DNA of 64,000 nucleotides from Coccinella septempunctata. Its lineage: Eukaryota; Arthropoda; Insecta; Coleoptera; Coccinellidae. Positions within the stretch are counted from its first letter, which is position 1, and every line of letters starts with the position of its first letter. The translations under genes were made by a program, and so were the position numbers. Below are positions 58,177 to 64,000 of this stretch, one piece after another. The stretch is taken from contig NC_058189.1 of assembly GCF_907165205.1 (NCBI RefSeq), positions 40,760,270 through 40,824,269 of the forward strand. Reading direction: 5' to 3'. Under the pieces are notes generated by a model. That model did not search any database. It was not told the DNA's origin and saw nothing but the letters and a program-made list of their open reading frames with translations.

Positions 58177-60817
58177 TGACGATTTTTTTTACATCTTTGA
58201 AAACCTGCAGACGATTTCCCCACCGCTGAAAGGGCATACATCAAAGAACCTTTTTTGTTTTTACCATTTAATCTTCAAAATCTACTAGGTCTCCACGACC
58301 CTCGAGTAAATCCTGATTTAGCATCGTCGGCTCCCCAAATATATGATCTTTTTTTCTGATAATTATCCATTGTTATTCCTTACTTTAAATATCTTTTGGT
58401 ATTTATCAGATAATCGTCAATTCGTTAATTATAAATGAAAATGCTTTGTCTTATTTGTACCGTTCTTGCAAGTTTTCTTACAAATAATTTTCGCGAATTT
58501 TTTGTTTAACATTTTAATATCACGCCATGATTAAAACCATATAATACCTCAGTTGTGTATTTTTGAAAGTATAGATTTATGAATGAGTGAGAAATCCGGA
58601 TAAATCCGTATACAATATAATACGTTTGTGCTAGGTATTACCAATCAGAAAATAAATTCAAAATACAAAATAATAAAAACGAGTTTTGGAAACCCCTACT
58701 TATATTTCATTACATCCAAAATTCGAATAACCTTGAAATGGTTTCTGCATATACAGATTCATAGACCACAGAGGTCAAGTAGTCTCAAGGATTCAAGATT
58801 TAAGTGTGATGATGTTCCTGTAATTACAGCCTATAAAAATGTTAGCAATGTCAGTAGGTTCGTGAACTTTCACTTGAAAAATTATCCGACGGTAATGAAG
58901 AAGCGTATGCAAGTGTGTAGTGGCAAGATATTGAAAAGAAAATACGGAGGTGGAATGGTGACTATTATTTATAGGTCGATCAATGCGAGGTCTAGTGCGT
59001 ATACGTATACCTAACTCATTTTATTGTGAATGTGACTTGAAATGGATCAACGCATTAACGCATATAAAATACTACAAATCGAAGGGTTCTATCGTATCGA
59101 ACTATTCGAGATGAATTTACTACGTGCACGTGAACTTTTTTGTTTCATTGTGTAGAGGAAAATGTATAATAATGTATAATAATTCATGATCAATTTTGGA
59201 AGAAGCTTTTCTCACATATGCGGGGTTCTTCAGAACGGTACATGATCCCACTCTTTCATTGAAAATCATAAGATAGTCCTTTGAACTCTTTCAACTGAAA
59301 ATTCTGAATACGTTATTGACGTATGAGAAATATTGTCGAAGGAATTGAAGTTTATTCAATGATTAGTACTTATTTTTTCAAAGAAATGCTTTGTGCTAAG
59401 TTCATGTCCATATCCTTTCATATGTCAAAACTAGGTTGAAGGTATGACATAAAAAAGATTAAGAATTTTCAGGAAAATAAATCATAAAATAAAAAGATAG
59501 ATTACCCATTTAAAATAAGACAGTTAAATAACTAACATGCTTTCGGATACACCTTGTACCTAAACCTATATGAAAAAATCATGTGTGCAATGTAAATTCA
59601 TTGATTGAAAAATCAGTGTGTGGAAACATATTTATGTATGCATTGAAAATACTTTTAAAATTATGTTTTTTTCAGCCCACGTACCTATTGGTTCATTATT
59701 TCCAATAGTGAACTTTTTGAATCAAGGAAGAAAAAGATCGTTTGGAATATGTAGGTAGTAGTGAACAACTAAAAAATAAAAAGATGTGAGAAGCACAGAC
59801 GTGAATTAATGAACTTTGATACACTTCAGATTCAGGATCCATGCGACCCAGGTACTGGACTGCTTCCATCATTTAATTCTGTCCAAGGTTTCTGCAAGCA
59901 TTAGCTAGCCGTTTTCAAGAGTCCTCTTGTGAGAATTTTCTTTTCAGTCACACTTTATTCGAAAGAAATCTAATACATTTTTCTCGAAAGTAATGTGACC
60001 TTATCCTTAGGTTGAAAACAAGAGAATCCCTGAAGACGGCTGACGAAAGCTTGTCGATACGTTTTACAAAATAGGCCAAAATGATGTAGATAACTCTATA
60101 AATCCTACTACAAATTGCCTCTCCAGATGCCTCTAACTCCGAAACCATCGAGTCGGTATTACCCACGAACTCAACCATCACCTTAGTTGTTCAAGAAGGA
60201 CATAACGTTTTTTGATCAATCGTTTGAAATCGTTTCCGATACAAAATTCTAAAATTACAGACTTGTGTACGTTAGGTTGCGGCATATGTATGTCCACTAT
60301 GAACGCAGAAATATGCATATTGATTTTACTCATCAAATTTTTATGAATATTATCAATTCAAATATGTATCACTAACCAATGTTTAAACGAAAGTGGTGTC
60401 TCAGATTTCCGCGCAACAAAAAAAAAGGGAAATCGCTTTCTGATTATGAAATAATATATTCCTCGTATTCGAACTAGACCAAAATTGGAGTATGGCGAAT
60501 TTCACCTATCAAAATCGTTATACATCAACCAACAATTTGAGTCGTGCAGATATTCGAAAGTCTATTTTCTAATGAGCTCTGTCGACTCTTCAATTTCGGT
60601 TGATGAAAAATGACGACGCGTAATGATGTGAAACAAATGGTATTTGGTATTTCTGAAAAAATCTCAACGGTAAAATGAACTGTATAATTCAATTGGAACG
60701 GTTTCATTTTTGTCGTATTTTGTTGACACTTCTATCAGGAAGTAGTAGCTTGAAATGTCCAATTCAATATAGATAATTTTTAGAATCTCTCCATTTTATG
60801 ATGGCTGTTATTCAATA
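58177..60817. other. No gene recognised
   Basis: An ORF at 58628-59014 (plus, 128 codons, Lys/Arg/Ser-rich, ending AYTYT) has no family I recognise and lies among stops; left as unsupported. At about 60031 a CCTGAAGACGGCTGACGAAAG word resembles the CTGAAGA...GAAA block of the insertion at 19671-20206. Confidence 0.35.
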
Positions 60818-61055
60818 GGGTACTCTAACGATTTGTCAAAATCAGCTGATTGTTCGTTACCGTGGGGCTCTTTATAATCACTATAAAGAGACATTTCTTA
60901 TCACTCTAATCTAACATCGGGAAGAACATTTTTTCCAAAAACATGCACAAAACACAATCCTCGACCAAAACAGCATGCGAATCAATGGAGGTAAAAGCTT
61001 GTGTAGCCCACGGCAACGAACGCTTAGCTGATTTTGACAAATCGTTAGAGTTCCC
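60818..61055. mobile_element. 238-bp MITE with TA duplication
   Basis: GGGTACTCTAACGATTTGTC at 60818 is mirrored at 61055 as GGGAACTCTAACG..., with about 50 bp of paired ends (including TTTGACAAATCGTTAGAG). TA flanks each side (60816-60817, 61056-61057). TA target and GGG start are shared with the pogo element at 13909, but the rest of the ends differ. Confidence 0.75.
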
Positions 61056-61093
61056 TATATAAAGTAAAAATATCTCTATGTTCAGAGGGGATC

Positions 61094-62081
61094 TATACCT
61101 TTTCAAGTTTAAATTGGCGCTAATCAAAATCATAATAACATTAGTCAAAATCAAATTGACAATATCAATTTCAAACTGGCATTAATCAGAAGCAAATTTG
61201 GATTAATCAAGTTCAAATTGGCATTTATCGAGGCATTTATCAATTACAAATTGAGAATAAACAAAATCAAATAGGCAATTCTGAATTTGAATTCTTCATT
61301 GGAATAAAATGTAATAATGAAAAAATTTTATTGAATGATATACACAGTAAATAACGTCATAATTAATTAAAACTATTCGAGAATAACGAATTTTCTCAAA
61401 AAATTTATATCTTGCATATCGAATGCAGAAAAAATGAATCTTTGGATATGATGAATGATACGATGAATTTTGCACAATTAACAACCGTTGCCTTGCCAAT
61501 ATTATTTTGAACGATATTCTCTAAATTCTGGAAATTCTGGATTCTATCACTGCGTTTCATTTACAGAACAGAGACGGAAGATCGTGTGTTTTTTAATAAG
61601 TTAACATAAAAAGAGACGATTTCAGACTCCCATTGTGTTCAAGAATCAACGTTTATTACTGTTCGCTGTTCTTTGGATACCTATTAACTATTTCATTTCG
61701 CAGAGTATGCAAAGATTTGAGAGACTACGAATACATACTAACGAGCATACTAAGTAATAATTTTCGAGATGTTGCAATCAGAAAAACTCATAATTTTAGA
61801 ACGTTAAAGACAGAGAAAAAAAGCTATGTTGATCTGTGTGCTCAACTGATTCAGTTTCATTCGAACGTTGATGTTCGATTTTTACAATTGCAATTTTATT
61901 ATGTTCAATTTAAATTTGAAATTGAGAAATGCCAATTTTGAAATTGATAAATGCCAATTTGAAATTGATTAATGCCAATTTGCTTCTGATTAATGCCAGT
62001 TTGGAATTGATATTGTCAATATGATTTTGACTAATGTCATTTTGATTTTCATTAGCGCCAATTTGAACTTGAAAAGGTATA
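61094..62081. mobile_element. Second foldback-type element with ~21-bp repeats in the ends
   Basis: TATACCTTTTCAAGTT at 61094 is mirrored at 62081 as TATACCTTTTCAAGTTCAAA. Inside, each end carries about eight degenerate units of 21-23 bp, consensus AATTGGCATTAATCAAAATCA (left 61110-61290, right about 61905-62070, inverted). The central 600 bp holds a plus-strand ORF of 102 codons (61633-61941) that runs into the right repeat and has no recognised domain. Architecture matches the element at 6702-7743 but the sequence does not. Confidence 0.65.
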
Positions 62082-64000
62082 TACCGTGAGAAAGAGTGGT
62101 TCGATTTTAATGAAATTTTGTGGACTCATTGACTTCCAATAACTCTTCAAGCTGGTAGATGCAATTTCAAGATAATCAGCAGTCCTCATAACATTAGGAT
62201 TTATCGTTCAAAATCAAAATCTATATTTTCTGTTGAAAACTTTTTGTTTTCAGGATTTAAAAAAAGACAATTTTGTCAAAATTCAATTTTCACTTCGCAT
62301 CATATTGCATGTTCATTTTTGAGAATATTTTCATGTTTTCAATTATTTAATTATAATTTTGATTGTCACTTGCCCGTACTCGAATAGTGTTCAAGTTCAA
62401 GCAAGTTGCCTTGAAAATATATTTGAAAAATGTATTATTGAATTAAGTAGGTATGAATTCTTTCGAAATTATAAAATATTAGATAGAATGACGAATAAGT
62501 ACGATCTAGGAAAATGTATTACCTATTTGTTGAGTGAGTTTGCTCTGCAATATAAAGAAGTTCGTATTTCTCAGAAAATATGGATTTTCTATACATTGAA
62601 TATTTATTATGTGAATAAAATTGAAAGACAGACATCACCCGTCCTTCTGCCTAGCTTTTGATAATTTTCAATAATACATTTTTCAAATATGTTTTTTAGG
62701 CAGCTTACTTGAACACTTGGTGTGTGTTGATGATTCAGAATGATAAATAATTGAATATAGGGCTTTTTTTATTCAAAATCTCAGCAGGTGGCCGTGAAAG
62801 TTATAACTAAATAATTGAAAACAGGACTCTATTCTCAAAAACGAACCTGAAATATTCCTTTGTTTCTCTTTTGTAACAAATGTACCATGCGAATTGAAAA
62901 TTGAATTATATTGAAAAAAATCATTTTTTTTCCAATTCTAAAAAATATAGATTTTGCTATTTGAAAAACAAATCTCAATATTTTGAGTTCTGTCCTGATG
63001 ATTTACGAATTTCCTGTACCATCTCGAAGGGCTATTGGAATTAAACGAGCCCACAAATTTTCATCAAAATCGGACTACTCGTTCTCAAATTATGGTTATC
63101 GAAATTTTAAACCGAAATCCATAAACCAGCCTGTTTTTCCGAATCTAATGGCTTTGGGTACAAAAGAAGCAACTGTTCTGAAAGGCCTAGTTGACCCCCA
63201 TTCGCCATTAAGCTATGGCCAACCGCTCGTGAAAAACCCTGAATATCGAAAGGTAAAATATTTCGAGAACTTTGAAAAAAAATTATTTGCATAGGTGATG
63301 GAGTAATTCGTGAGGAAGTTTAGATAATTTTGTCCCGTCATGTCGGTATAAATATGTAGTATGTATATGAATCTTCTGAGTAAGGGATACTTATACATAA
63401 TATTTTTAGAGAGGTGGACGTTCTCATGATATATTCCAAATATCATTTGAATAAGCAAAAATATCAAAATAATGTCCTGAATTATAGGTACCGAAGCTCC
63501 ATTGCACTTAACAACAACTATCCTATATACAACATTTCACGAACAATGCAACATCTGATCTTTCCTCTAGCCGTAGGAGACCTTGATTACACCTACTACT
63601 ACTATATTAAAACTCGATATAATGAATGCTATGCGGCTATGGAAATAAAATAGCAACATCATTTTCATTCCAAGCGAGTAGGGTTTTGAATCTTGTCCGG
63701 ATTAGGAAATTATATCGATGAATCGCTCAATAACACGATTTTGCCTTTTAAATATCTTCGTTTCTCAATCTTAGGAGGATGCTCTTGTCTGATTAGGGAA
63801 TATATCTTGTACTCAATGGCTATTTCGTAATTTGAAGGTATACTCACTCGCATTGTACGGCGATATTTACTTTTACTGTTGCATATCGTTCTATTCCTTA
63901 TCATATAGTGGTACATTTTTTACACTCGAGAATGGGATGGGCTCATTGTAAAACGTCCCTGACACAGAAGGTGTGGATAACAGAAAAACAACAAGTGAGT
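62082..64000. other. No gene recognised
   Basis: ORFs at 62359-62661 and 62983-63294 (plus) have no recognisable family. The second overlaps a word (TTTTCATCAAAATCGGACTA) that looks like dispersed-repeat DNA and resembles GATTTTAATGAAATTTTGTG near 62104 only loosely. No Svil exon seen. Confidence 0.35.

Noticed and set aside
58628..59014. 128-codon plus-strand ORF
   Set aside because: No recognised domain, no splice or promoter context, and surrounding DNA without coding character.
62983..63294. 103-codon plus-strand ORF
   Set aside because: The sequence looks like dispersed repeat DNA and no family is recognised.

Overview
The window is AT-rich nuclear DNA from an animal, very probably an insect. 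Evidence: a multi-exon gene with GT-AG introns, non-LTR retrotransposons, a pogo-type transposon, and many short inverted-repeat elements that begin with runs such as CAGGGTG. The order of insect cannot be settled from the sequence alone. I see no bacterial, viral or organelle genes, no CRISPR array and no convincing tRNA or rRNA.

Only one host gene is clear: the 3' part of a supervillin-like gene (Svil) on the minus strand. Eight exons can be placed exactly between 45490 and 24833. All seven introns have GT-AG borders and matching phases. The exons encode about 1,117 residues: a basic linker, five gelsolin-like repeats and a C-terminal villin headpiece ending in KKEKGLF. A 3' UTR probably runs to about 23620. 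The 5' exons lie to the right of 45490 and were not recognised, so they may be outside the window.

Almost everything else is mobile DNA. From left to right: a non-LTR retrotransposon cut by the window start (1-2973); a 1.9-kb near-perfect palindrome with a CAGGGTG element at its centre (4537-6410); a foldback-type element with ends made of 20-bp tandem repeats (6702-7743); a 0.7-kb palindrome (9510-10225); a decayed non-LTR element on the minus strand (10295-13150); a complete pogo-type transposon with TIRs, TA duplication, DDE transposase and C-terminal PHD-like finger (13909-17505); and a THAP/P-like element (about 18426-20526) carrying a nested inverted-dimer insertion with a 14-bp target duplication (19671-20206). 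Then come another TIR element (21419-22701), the Svil gene with retroelement debris in its introns, and a worn palindrome (37025-38145) and a TATA-flanked element (40799-41526), both inside the 9.9-kb Svil intron.

Right of the last recognised exon lie a composite GTTTTGCTC-rich inverted repeat (47208-49405), half of a CAGGGTGGGC element (50931-51226), a full copy of it split by a 5'-truncated non-LTR retrotransposon (53654-57162), a CATACTCG element (57160-58176), a 238-bp TA-flanked element (60818-61055) and a second foldback element with about 21-bp terminal tandem repeats (61094-62081).

The most interesting signals are the concentration of hairpin-forming elements of several different designs, two unrelated foldback elements that both use units of about 20 bp, and the pogo element with its PHD-like finger and at least nine subterminal copies of a 13-bp motif. 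Coordinates of repeat ends and all similarity statements come from reading by eye.
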